A stretch of DNA of 19,226 nt from Butyrivibrio sp. (lineage in GTDB: Bacteria > Bacillota_A > Clostridia > Lachnospirales > Lachnospiraceae). The stretch lies in NCBI RefSeq assembly GCF_024699075.1, contig NZ_JAILQF010000248.1, positions 1 through 19,226 on the forward strand. The letters run 5' to 3'. The translations under genes and the position numbers were made by a program. Under the pieces are notes generated by a model. That model did no database searches and was not told the origin of the DNA. It was given only the letters and a program-made list of their open reading frames with translations. Below, one piece after another: positions 1-7,546 of this stretch (within the stretch, counting starts at the first letter, position 1; every line of letters starts with the position of its first letter).

Positions 1-397
1 GCCTTCTGAAGATGAGAAGAATGAAAAAGGATATCCCGGAACATGTGATGACCTTTGCATTATGAATCTTAACTTTGACTGGGTTAACGATTACGATGTA
101 CTTGCAGCTACAAACGTTGAAACACAGGCATCTGCATGGGCTACAGAAGACTGGTACAAGAGCTATTATGAAGTATGCCAGACAGGAAAATTCAGATTCC
201 CTACATATGCAAACCTTTCAGAAGCAGAGCAGACCTATGGTACAGACGTTGAGAACAAGATGGTACAGTTCGTATATCAGTGCATAGTTGCTTCCGATTT
301 CGAAACAACATATACAAATGGTATGGCAGAACTTAATAACTCAGGTCTTGCAGAGATCATTGAAGCAAGAGGAGCTTACTACGATTCAGTTAACTGA
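1..397 (+). CDS. C-terminal part of a probable LplA-type extracellular solute-binding protein
   Basis: The reading frame is open from base 2 and ends at TGA 395-397; the start lies left of the window, so only about 131 residues are visible. The visible part is rich in aromatic residues and acidic, and ends in a helix-like stretch, NNSGLAEIIEARGAYYDS. That ending resembles the C-terminal tail of LplA/YtcQ-type lipoproteins that bind sugars for ABC importers, in which a Gly-Leu-x-Glu...Ala-x-Tyr-Asp helix closes the protein. No signal peptide or lipobox can be checked because the N-terminus is missing. A strong terminator follows 57 bases downstream, so this is the last gene of an upstream transcription unit. 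The family call is by resemblance of the tail only. Confidence 0.6.
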   Translation, partial: PSEDEKNEKGYPGTCDDLCIMNLNFDWVNDYDVLAATNVETQASAWATEDWYKSYYEVCQTGKFRFPTYANLSEAEQTYGTDVENKMVQFVYQCIVASDFETTYTNGMAELNNSGLAEIIEARGAYYDSVN

Positions 398-454
398 TAA
401 GTAGATTACAGGATCTAAAGCATAACTGAAAAAACAAATAGTAATTTATTAAGA

Positions 455-489
455 GCCCGGAATCCGATAATAAGGGTTTCGGGCCTTTT
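455..489 (+). terminator. Rho-independent terminator after the solute-binding protein
   Basis: Bases 455-465 pair with 474-484: 11 pairs, including two G-T wobbles, closed by an 8-base loop. TTTT follows at 486-489. It lies 57 bases after the stop codon of the upstream gene and 41 bases before the HAD gene, so it separates the two units. Confidence 0.85.
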
Positions 490-530
490 ACGCAAAAAAA
501 CTAAGTTATGAAGGAAAACATAAGACAATT

Positions 531-1064
531 ATGAACAAGAAGAAACTGATCATTTTTACAGACAGCGGAGACACTATTATCGATGAGTCAACGCAGATAT
601 ATGGCGAAGAAAATCCGCAGATAGTACAAAGAGCGGATTTTATAGAAAACGCAGGAGAAGTTCTCAAAAAACTACACGATGACGGGTATACCATAGCACT
701 TGTAGCTGATGGTGAGTGGGAATCTTTCCAGAATGTCTACAGGGAAAATGGTCTTGGTTACTGTTTTGATGCCTGGATTGTTTCTGAAAAAGTTGGAATG
801 CAGAAACCTGCAAGGATTATGTTCGAAACAGCAATGCAAAAACTTGGTCTTACTGATAATGACAAGAACCGGATTGTCATGATAGGCAATAACCTTAGAA
901 AAGATATTGGCGGTGCCAATGATTTTGGAATTACTTCCATATGGCTTGACTGGTCTCCAAGATATTTTCATGAATTTGAAGAAGAAAGCTGGAAACCGGA
1001 TTACAGGATAAGTCATCCTGACGAGCTCATAGAACTGATAAACAAGCTTGAAAATGAGTTATAA
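531..1064 (+). CDS. HAD-superfamily phosphatase
   Basis: This 177-residue soluble protein is a predicted haloacid-dehalogenase-superfamily phosphohydrolase acting in the cytoplasm on a small phosphorylated metabolite. Motif I is DSGDT at residues 11-15, with D11 the expected nucleophile. The usual DxD is DxG here, as in YihX-type sugar phosphatases, so the general acid at +2 is replaced by G13. The motif II region is LVADG (57-61), where Ala or Asp replaces the usual Ser/Thr. K92 in QKPARIMF is motif III, and IGNNLRKDIGGA (118-129, D125) is motif IV. The cap is short. The Shine-Dalgarno is weak: AAGGA at 511-515 lies far from ATG 531. An 8-codon frame from ATG 508 ends in TGA overlapping this ATG, which could couple translation. 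Its place before the glycan locus suggests sugar-phosphate metabolism, but the substrate is unknown. Confidence 0.85.
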   Translation: MNKKKLIIFTDSGDTIIDESTQIYGEENPQIVQRADFIENAGEVLKKLHDDGYTIALVADGEWESFQNVYRENGLGYCFDAWIVSEKVGMQKPARIMFETAMQKLGLTDNDKNRIVMIGNNLRKDIGGANDFGITSIWLDWSPRYFHEFEEESWKPDYRISHPDELIELINKLENEL

Positions 1065-1075
1065 ATGAAAAGTTT

Positions 1076-1178
1076 AAAGAGTAATGGCAGCACGATTATT
1101 AAAGTAATGACAAAGTAATGATAAAACAATTATTAAAGTAATGATAAAACAATCATTAAAGTAATGACAGCATGATCA
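1076..1178 (+). repeat. 23-base tandem repeat array carrying five phased GTAATG elements
   Basis: The word GTAATG occurs at 1081, 1104, 1115, 1138 and 1161, giving spacings of 23, 11, 23 and 23 bases, about one or two helical turns each. The longest shared unit is ATTAAAGTAATGA (1098-1110, 1132-1144, 1155-1167). The intervening TAAAACAAT is shared by the middle units. The array fills the whole gap between the HAD gene and GH105. It could be iterated regulator binding sites or slippage-generated repeats; the near-constant helical phase favours binding sites. Confidence 0.8.
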
Positions 1179-1225
1179 CTAAATTTAAACAGTGTGATCA
1201 AGATTATTAAATACGAAAAAATTAT

Positions 1226-1235
1226 GGAGGCGGAG
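1226..1235 (+). promoter_or_regulatory. Ribosome binding site that fixes the GH105 start
   Basis: GGAGG at 1226-1230 followed by GGAG at 1232-1235 sits directly before ATG 1236. The upstream in-frame GTG 1194 has no comparable site, and the in-frame ATG 1224 would contain this site inside the coding region. Both are therefore unlikely starts. Confidence 0.75.
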
Positions 1236-2354
1236 ATGGCAGATATGATAACAAAAGCTCAGATTGAAAAGACTCTGCAGATTCTCTCACAGTCATTTCA
1301 AAATATATTATATGAAGATGATGATAAGTTCATGGATGGAATGAAAGACAAAAATCTGGCAGGTGATGATATCAGAAAATATCAGCACTGGGAATGGACT
1401 CAGGGAGTAGGACTATATGGAATGTGGATGCTCTATTCAGAAACAGGTGATGAGAGCTATAAAAAGATCCTTGATAAGTATTATGAAAGATCCTTTGAGA
1501 CAGGTCTTCCATCCAAGAATATAAATACAACAGCACCTATGCTTGCTCTGTCTTTTTTGGCAGAGAATGAGCATGACAAGACCAAGATGGATGTATGTCG
1601 TGAGTGGGCACGGTGCGTAATGGAGCAGTATCCAAGAAGTGAAGAAAACGGCATGATCCACAGGACAAGCGATTCACTTAATAACGGAGAGCTCTGGGAT
1701 GATACCCTCTATATGGCAGTTTTGTTCCTTGCAAATATGGGAAGAATAGAAGGACGTGATGATTATATACAAGAGTCACTATACCAGTATCTTGTACATA
1801 TCAAATATCTTACAGATAAAAAGACCGGCCTCTTTTTCCATGGATGGACCTTTAATGGAAGGAATAATTTTGCTGAAGGTTTGTGGGGACGCGGAAACAG
1901 CTGGCTTACAGCTTCTATCCCTGAAATATTTGAAATAGTAAAAGATATGCCTGAGCATACAGCAAGATATCTTAAAAGTTCACTTATGAGTCAGGTTGAT
2001 GCTCTTGTCAGATATCAGGATCCGTCAGGCATGTGGCATACACTTATTGATGATGAGGATTCATATCTTGAAACAAGTGCAACATGCGGCTTTGGATATG
2101 GTATTCTTAAGAGTATAAGACTTGGAATACTTCCTGATAAATACAAGGAATGCGCCCTTAAAGCACTTTCTGCAGTAATGGACAGAATAGGAGATGACGG
2201 AGTCGTAGAAGACGTATCTTACGGAACACCTATGGGTAGAGATTCCAAGGACTTTTATAAACAGATACCGATAAAGCCTATGCCCTATGGACAGGCGATG
2301 GCTATGCTGTTTCTGATAGAAGCAGCAAAGGTGGCAGAATATTTTTTTAAATGA
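1236..2354 (+). CDS. Unsaturated rhamnogalacturonyl/glucuronyl hydrolase, GH105 family (YteR/YesR-like)
   Basis: This predicted cytoplasmic hydrolase removes the 4,5-unsaturated uronic acid left at the non-reducing end of oligosaccharides by polysaccharide lyases. GH105 enzymes act by hydrating that double bond. From ATG 1236 it has 372 residues, the usual family length for the six-hairpin (alpha/alpha)6 barrel. Visible signatures are QHWEWTQGVGLYGM near residue 50, GELWDDTLYM at about 151-160 (the Asp pair matching the catalytic Asp of YteR), TGLFFHGW at 197-204, LWGRGNSW near 216-223, YLETSATCGFGYG near 277 and PYGQAMAML near the end. There is no signal peptide. A frame extends up to GTG 1194, but the ribosome site favours 1236. 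The next gene begins 9 bases after the stop, so the two are co-transcribed. Pectic rhamnogalacturonan is the best-guess substrate; GH105 members also act on other uronate glycans. Confidence 0.93.
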   Translation: MADMITKAQIEKTLQILSQSFQNILYEDDDKFMDGMKDKNLAGDDIRKYQHWEWTQGVGLYGMWMLYSETGDESYKKILDKYYERSFETGLPSKNINTTAPMLALSFLAENEHDKTKMDVCREWARCVMEQYPRSEENGMIHRTSDSLNNGELWDDTLYMAVLFLANMGRIEGRDDYIQESLYQYLVHIKYLTDKKTGLFFHGWTFNGRNNFAEGLWGRGNSWLTASIPEIFEIVKDMPEHTARYLKSSLMSQVDALVRYQDPSGMWHTLIDDEDSYLETSATCGFGYGILKSIRLGILPDKYKECALKALSAVMDRIGDDGVVEDVSYGTPMGRDSKDFYKQIPIKPMPYGQAMAMLFLIEAAKVAEYFFK

Positions 2355-2363
2355 GAGGTAGCT

Positions 2364-4037
2364 ATGGAAGATCATTATAGAAGAATTTTAAAGGATTCAG
2401 ACAAAAGGCTTGTATATTATATTCAGGAGCAGATCCTTGATACAGGCAGTCCTTATTACGGAGCCTTTATTGACAGACGAGGCGTAAGTGAAGCTAAGGT
2501 TACTCTTTACAGGCTTGAGACAATAATTGCATGTTACCTGTGTAAAGACAGTATATACTATCACAATAAAAATGTTTTTGATCGTATAATAGCAGGAATT
2601 AAATATGTTAAGAGCGTTCAGCATGAAAACGGAATGTTTGATTATGTAAGCTGCAATTTTAATTCGGCTCCTGATACAGCATTTTGCCTTGTTGCTATAG
2701 TTCCTCCTTATCAGGTTCTTGATGCTCAGACTCAGAGAAGCGGTGAAGAAGAAATTATATATAAAGAACTTGGCGATATCATCTATCATGGTGCAAAAGG
2801 TATCATGACAGGAGGCTTTCATACACCAAATCACAGATGGGCTATTGCCGGAATGTTAAAGCTTTGCGGCAAATTATTTGATGATGACATGATGTATAAA
2901 AGCGCTGACAGATATCTTGCTGAGGGTATCGATTGTAACGAAGATGGTGAATATTCAGAGAAGTCTGCCGGTAATTATAATTCTGTTAATAACGATGCAA
3001 TGATAATGCTTGCAGAAGCTACAGGAGATGATTCATACGAAGATAATGTATGCCGTAATCTTTTGATGATGCTCAATTACTGGGAGCCTAACGGAAGCAT
3101 CTTTACAGCGAACTCAACACGTTTTGACAAGGACCGTATTGTTTATCCTATTGCTTATTATACTGAATACATGCTTATGGCTATAAAGAGAGATAACAAG
3201 GTCTTCTACCAGATGTGTAATACCATTATGGATATAGTAAGAGACAGAGATCTTGAAGCTCCGGATGTTCTTATTTATTTTCTCAAGTACCCTAAATGGC
3301 GTAACACAGAGTTTGAAGGAAGCTATATTAATCCCGATTACAGAGTTTTCTATAAGGATTCAAATATAGCAAGAGTAAAAAATAAATACTATACATATAC
3401 AGTAATGGGACAAAAGTCCAATTTTCTCTATTTCCATGTAGGAACTATGCAGCTTGCAATGAAGGTTGCCGGATCATTTTGTGAGCATAGGGCCTTTATC
3501 AGTGAGGATATGAAAGAGGAGAATGGTGTATTTCATCTTCATCAGACAATGAAGGGATGGTACTATCTGCCATGGACCGATGATAAGAGACCTTCTACAA
3601 GTAACTGGTGGGATATGGACAATTCAAAGAGGGATAAATTGTCAGGGCCTGATCTTGATATAGATGTATATATAAGTGATGCAAAAACCGGTGACGGAAT
3701 TGATGTAAGAGTAGTGACATCATCGGATGCCGTGAAGGGTGGTCCATGGAGAGTTGAGCTTGCATTTACAGGTGGAGACTTCCTTGAAAATGAACATATG
3801 GCTACTACGCTTAATGGAACAGAAACCATTACCATTAAAGATGGCATTACAAGAGTTTCAAATGAGGCAGATGCAATAACAGTAGGCCCTGGATTTGGCG
3901 CGCACCACTTTATGGAAGGCAAGGAAGACAGTGAGTTAAAGACTGCCGGAGCATCAACAATCTATTTTACTGACTATACGCCTTTTGACAGAACAATTAA
4001 TATAAGGAATGTTCGAAGCAGCTTTACAAATCTATAA
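2364..4037 (+). CDS. Putative cytoplasmic alpha-toroid plus beta-sandwich carbohydrate enzyme (heparinase-lyase-like motifs)
   Basis: The 557-residue protein is not one I can place in a named family. The N-terminal part (about 1-310) looks like an (alpha/alpha) toroid and the C-terminal part (about 315-557) is rich in beta strands, the layout of heparinase II/III-type lyases (PL8, 12, 17, 21). Motifs are NFNSAPDTAF (98-107), GGFHTPNHRWA (150-160) and DGEYSEKSAGNYNSVNNDA (194-212). Asn156-His157 and Tyr205 sit where those lyases carry their Asn/His and Tyr catalytic residues; this mapping is inference. A His pair (GAHHF, 512-516) and FCEHRAF (372-378) lie in the sandwich. There is no signal peptide or membrane segment. 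It starts 9 bases after GH105 with GAGAGG at 2353-2358 as ribosome site. A lyase making unsaturated ends for the adjacent GH105 would make sense; a glycoside hydrolase is the alternative. Confidence 0.6.
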   Translation: MEDHYRRILKDSDKRLVYYIQEQILDTGSPYYGAFIDRRGVSEAKVTLYRLETIIACYLCKDSIYYHNKNVFDRIIAGIKYVKSVQHENGMFDYVSCNFNSAPDTAFCLVAIVPPYQVLDAQTQRSGEEEIIYKELGDIIYHGAKGIMTGGFHTPNHRWAIAGMLKLCGKLFDDDMMYKSADRYLAEGIDCNEDGEYSEKSAGNYNSVNNDAMIMLAEATGDDSYEDNVCRNLLMMLNYWEPNGSIFTANSTRFDKDRIVYPIAYYTEYMLMAIKRDNKVFYQMCNTIMDIVRDRDLEAPDVLIYFLKYPKWRNTEFEGSYINPDYRVFYKDSNIARVKNKYYTYTVMGQKSNFLYFHVGTMQLAMKVAGSFCEHRAFISEDMKEENGVFHLHQTMKGWYYLPWTDDKRPSTSNWWDMDNSKRDKLSGPDLDIDVYISDAKTGDGIDVRVVTSSDAVKGGPWRVELAFTGGDFLENEHMATTLNGTETITIKDGITRVSNEADAITVGPGFGAHHFMEGKEDSELKTAGASTIYFTDYTPFDRTINIRNVRSSFTNL

Positions 4038-4075
4038 TAATTCAAGACTTTGGCACCGGATTATGGTATGCTTTG

Positions 4076-4090
4076 ATATAGCGTTTACAA
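4076..4090 (-). promoter_or_regulatory. Possible cre / LacI-family operator before the sensor kinase
   Basis: The minus strand reads TTGTAAACGCTATAT, which matches 13 of 15 positions of the catabolite-responsive consensus WTGNAARCGNWWWCA; the final CA is missing. The TGTAAACG half is typical of CcpA/LacI-family sites. It lies 40-60 bases before the kinase start, where repression by preferred sugars would be expected. It is a single imperfect copy. Confidence 0.35.
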
Positions 4091-4107
4091 CTGCTTAGCC
4101 ATAAATC

Positions 4108-4124
4108 CATTACTTTAAGTAATG
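4108..4124. promoter_or_regulatory. Perfect 8-bp inverted repeat CATTACTT-T-AAGTAATG
   Basis: Two perfect 8-base arms around a single central T lie 9 bases before the ATG chosen for the kinase and overlap the upstream in-frame ATG 4122. The arm contains the same GTAATG word that is iterated before GH105, here as an inverted pair. An operator is more likely than a structural role; no T-run follows. Confidence 0.55.
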
Positions 4125-4133
4125 GTGAGATCG

Positions 4134-5945
4134 ATGGGTGCGAAAGCTATTATGAAATGGTTTAATAAGGGAAATATTCAAAGACAATTATTATATATGT
4201 ATGTGATAGCAGGACTGTTACCGATCGTGATAATCGGTAGCATCCTGCTTGTCAGTACGTTTTCAATGTTCATGGGATATAACAGGAATCTCCTTGAATC
4301 TTATGGACAGAGGGTATCTACTACCCTTTTCGAAATAACTACCCAGGCTTTTAACATATCAGAAAAGTTTGCATATAGTGATTCAATCTGGACAACTCTG
4401 TCCAAGGAATATCAGGATATTGAAGAAGAGAAGGATATCATAGATCAGATTGACATTATAGAAAGCTTTAACTATGAATATACTGCTATAGAAAGTGTAG
4501 AGATCTACTCAGACAATCCTTATTTGCAGGATTATAAGGAATTCTATACGGCTACTTCAGATATTCAAAATACTGAATGGTATCAGACAGCCAAAGGCCA
4601 AAAGGCAGCCTTTTGGAGGGGACTTTCAAGAGAAGATGAAAATGGAATAGTTTATTATAATATATGTCTTGTAAGGCAGATTCCTCTTGTTGACTCTGAT
4701 TATCATGCAGTGCTTGTAATGAGGCTTAGTGATAACTATTTTAAGACAAGGCTTAGAGAACAGCAGTATGATGTGGCTGTTACTGTTAATGAAGGCTCAG
4801 TATCTTTTAGCTCAGATAACACAAACTATGGCAGGTATTTAAATGATATTATCCCTATTGAGTATAGTGATAAACACTACACCTATCAGGGCACTAAGAT
4901 TTTTAATGGAAAGCTGTCTATTCTTAATACCAATACGCTTTCTGCTTACAGAGCGGATTCGATTTTTTATATAACAACTGTTGACTATAATTCAATAAAC
5001 AGGTTTGTCTTTATTCTGTTTTTTGTCATTGTCATATTTATCGTAGCTCTTGTGGTTCCTTTTGAAATACTAAGACTTTTTTCAAAATACTTTTCAGGAA
5101 GGGTCAGAACGCTTAGGAGCTCAATGCATAAGGTATCAAACGGAGAGTATGATATTCCCCCTTCACTAAACGGTGAAGATGAGATCTCGGAGGCCTTTTC
5201 TGATCTTGTTGTCACAGCACATGAGATCAAGCAGAAGAATGCAATGATGTACGAAGCACAGCTTGATAAAAAAGAGCTTTTGAACAAGCAAAGTGAGATG
5301 GAACTTAAAATGCTTACAAGTCAGATCAATCCGCATTTTCTTTATAATACGCTTGAAACTATAAGGATGAAGGCGGTTACCAAAGGAGATAAGGAAGTTG
5401 CCAAAGCCATAAAAACTCTTGGCAAGATGCTGCGATTTGTTCTTGATAAAGGTAATTCCGAAGAAGTTACACTTGCAGGCTCCATAGATCATGTAGAGAA
5501 TTATCTTTCTATCCAGCAAATGAGATTTGGAGATAAGATCAACTATGAAATAAATATAGATGATTCGATAGATCCAAAGGAAGTTACGACACTTCCGCTT
5601 ATAATACAACCCATTGTTGAGAATGCAATCCAGCATGGAGTCAGGGAAAAAGAAGGTAAAGGTATCGTAATAGTAGATATTAATAAAGTCAGGTTAAAAG
5701 ATGATATCGAAGCTTTAAAAATTACGGTAACTGATAACGGAGAAGGAATGACGCCGGAAAGGCTTGAAGAACTTAAAACAAGTATCAAAACACCTTCAGA
5801 AGATGGACGCAGCATAGGTATAGCAAATGTATATAACAGAATAAAATTAAAGTATGGAGAGCCCTACGGAATGACTATAGATTCCACCAAAGGCGCAGGA
5901 ACAGTGATAAGTTTATATGTTCCCGTAATAATCCGACAAAAATAA
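4134..5945 (+). CDS. YesM-family sensor histidine kinase
   Basis: This membrane sensor kinase is expected to detect an extracellular glycan or a ligand-loaded lipoprotein and phosphorylate the YesN-type regulator encoded at 12393-13961. Numbering from ATG 4134: membrane segment at about 19-45, an extracytoplasmic Cache-like domain at about 46-288, a second membrane segment at about 289-313, HAMP at about 315-370, then the His_kinase domain with SQINPHFLYNTLETIRMKA, phospho-acceptor His401. The ATPase domain has the N-box VENAIQHG (Asn497), TDNGEGM and GIANVYNRI. Length (603 residues) is typical. The start is uncertain: ATG 4122 lacks a ribosome site and overlaps an inverted repeat, ATG 4134 follows GGTGAG, and ATG 4152 gives the N-terminus most typical of the family. 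A terminator-like hairpin follows before the permease genes. Partner and ligand are inferred from context. Confidence 0.92.
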   Translation: MGAKAIMKWFNKGNIQRQLLYMYVIAGLLPIVIIGSILLVSTFSMFMGYNRNLLESYGQRVSTTLFEITTQAFNISEKFAYSDSIWTTLSKEYQDIEEEKDIIDQIDIIESFNYEYTAIESVEIYSDNPYLQDYKEFYTATSDIQNTEWYQTAKGQKAAFWRGLSREDENGIVYYNICLVRQIPLVDSDYHAVLVMRLSDNYFKTRLREQQYDVAVTVNEGSVSFSSDNTNYGRYLNDIIPIEYSDKHYTYQGTKIFNGKLSILNTNTLSAYRADSIFYITTVDYNSINRFVFILFFVIVIFIVALVVPFEILRLFSKYFSGRVRTLRSSMHKVSNGEYDIPPSLNGEDEISEAFSDLVVTAHEIKQKNAMMYEAQLDKKELLNKQSEMELKMLTSQINPHFLYNTLETIRMKAVTKGDKEVAKAIKTLGKMLRFVLDKGNSEEVTLAGSIDHVENYLSIQQMRFGDKINYEINIDDSIDPKEVTTLPLIIQPIVENAIQHGVREKEGKGIVIVDINKVRLKDDIEALKITVTDNGEGMTPERLEELKTSIKTPSEDGRSIGIANVYNRIKLKYGEPYGMTIDSTKGAGTVISLYVPVIIRQK

Positions 5946-5987
5946 ACGGATGTTTAAAAATTACCGTACTTTTTGTTAAATAGTTTA

Positions 5988-6045
5988 GGTACTGAACTTG
6001 GTTAGAAAAAGTTAAACTTTTATTAACTGGTTCGGTACCTTTTTT
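5988..6045 (+). terminator. Terminator-like hairpin abutting the first permease gene (possible attenuator)
   Basis: GGTACTGAACT at 5988-5998 pairs with the segment ending GGTTCGGTACC (6029-6039), 11 pairs with two G-U wobbles, and can extend inward. TTTTTT follows at 6040-6045. The loop contains a smaller inverted repeat AAAAGTT-A-AACTTTT (6007-6021). The T-run ends five bases before the ribosome site of the permease gene (from 6051). There is no room for a promoter between them, so the structure may lie in the permease mRNA leader and act as an attenuator, or it may simply end the kinase transcript. Confidence 0.75.
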
Positions 6046-6062
6046 ATGTCGGGAGGAGAAAA

Positions 6063-7499
6063 GTGAAAAACATAAAAATATCTGAAAAACTCTATTACGT
6101 GTATCGTGTAATGGCGATACTATTATTTGTTCTGATTTTCTTACCTGCAGTTAATCCTGCAAGGATAAGCGGAATGATCAATCGAAGTATTTCACTTCTT
6201 ACAGCCGGATTTTCCTATGGAACTTTAGTTGATAATTTCGGCCGTGCTTTCAGAAAGGAATGGATCCTTGAAAGCACAATGAGACTTGATAATATATCAA
6301 GTTTATTTGTTTGTATCGGTATATTTGCATGTGCAATAGGAGCTTGCCTTTCAATTGGTAACAACAAGTGCAAACGCCTTGGTAATATCATAAGCACATG
6401 TGGCAGTATTGTTTCAATTGCAGCACTTCAGGGAATTTACATTGCATATACACAGGTTTCGCTTACAAGTAAGCCTGAGAAGATCAATCCTACATTCCCG
6501 CCTTTCTATTATGGTCTTATGGCTATACTTATAGTAATGCTCGTAGTTTCCATATACGAACTTATAGTAGTCTTCAAACAGCCTGGGGAAAAGAAATTCC
6601 ATATGGATACCAAGTACAGACTTTTCCTTATGATGATGCCATTTATTCTTTTGACATTCGTATTTAGTTATCTTCCTTTGTTCGGATGGAGATATGCATT
6701 CTTTGATTACAAGTCAGGTGATACTCTTTCAATGGAGAATTTCGTTGGATTTAAGTGGTTTACACAGCTTGTAAGAAATGCAGCAACAAGATCAGATATG
6801 ATCAGGGTTATGAAGAATACTCTTGGAATGAGCTTCCTTGGTATCTTCACAAGCTGGATGCCTATGGTATTTGCTATCTTCCTTTCTGAGATCAAGAATT
6901 CAAGATTCAGAAGATTTGTACAGACATTTACAACAATTCCTAACTTCATAAGCTGGGTTTTGGTTTTTGCTATAGCATTTTCAATATTCTCAACAGACGG
7001 TTTCATCAGTTCACTTATGATGAATCTTGGTATCTGGGATCAGGGCAAGAACTTCCTTATGAGCGGAGATAATGTATGGCTCAAGATGCTCTTATGGGGC
7101 TTATGGAAAGGCCTTGGATGGAGCGCTATCATCTATATCGCAGGTATATCCGGTATAGATCAGCAGCTTTACGAAGCAGCAACAGTTGACGGAGCTAACA
7201 GATTCCAGAGAATGTGGCATGTAACAGTTCCCGGACTTATGCCTACATTCTACGTACTCCTTCTTATGTCAATTGCAGGAATTCTTTCAAATGGTATGGA
7301 TCAGTACCTCGTATTTGAGAATTCAACTAACACAACAGACATCATGGTTCTTGACTTATATGTTTACAAAATGGGTATTGTAAACGGAGCGATTCCGTTC
7401 TCAACAGCGGTCGGTATGCTTAAGTCTGTAGTATCAGTAATACTTTTGTTTACAGCTAATAATGTATCCAAACTTGTAAGAGGCGAAACAATCGTCTAA
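6063..7499 (+). CDS. LplB-type sugar ABC transporter permease with an extra N-terminal membrane module
   Basis: One of two membrane subunits of a carbohydrate importer. It starts at GTG 6063 behind a strong GGGAGGAG site (6051-6058). The permease proper begins near residue 183 (TKYRLFLMMMPFILL) and carries the EAA loop YEAATVDGANRFQRMWHVTV (about 370-389) that docks the ATPase. The protein has 478 residues, whereas LplB-like permeases are usually about 300-330. The extra N-terminal 175 residues hold four predicted membrane segments, near 12-30, 79-98, 108-129 and 147-170, joined by a short charged linker to the normal domain. I do not recognise the added module. It could be a regulatory or ligand-access unit. 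The frame is continuous, so it is a true fusion or extension. Partners are the LplC-like permease next door and a lipoprotein; no ATPase gene is nearby. Confidence 0.92.
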   Translation: MKNIKISEKLYYVYRVMAILLFVLIFLPAVNPARISGMINRSISLLTAGFSYGTLVDNFGRAFRKEWILESTMRLDNISSLFVCIGIFACAIGACLSIGNNKCKRLGNIISTCGSIVSIAALQGIYIAYTQVSLTSKPEKINPTFPPFYYGLMAILIVMLVVSIYELIVVFKQPGEKKFHMDTKYRLFLMMMPFILLTFVFSYLPLFGWRYAFFDYKSGDTLSMENFVGFKWFTQLVRNAATRSDMIRVMKNTLGMSFLGIFTSWMPMVFAIFLSEIKNSRFRRFVQTFTTIPNFISWVLVFAIAFSIFSTDGFISSLMMNLGIWDQGKNFLMSGDNVWLKMLLWGLWKGLGWSAIIYIAGISGIDQQLYEAATVDGANRFQRMWHVTVPGLMPTFYVLLLMSIAGILSNGMDQYLVFENSTNTTDIMVLDLYVYKMGIVNGAIPFSTAVGMLKSVVSVILLFTANNVSKLVRGETIV

Positions 7500-7546
7500 A
7501 AGCAAAGTCATAGAGATGTTCTATTAAAGATAAGGAGAAAGCGATC

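Noticed and set aside
508..534. Eight-codon leader peptide MKENIRQL ending across the HAD start codon
   Set aside because: The ATGA overlap is suggestive of coupling, but no ribosome site precedes ATG 508, so I do not call it a gene.
5941..6060. T-box or other known riboswitch in the leader of the permease gene
   Set aside because: I see no T-box core, specifier loop or other recognisable aptamer signature; only a hairpin with a U-run can be supported.
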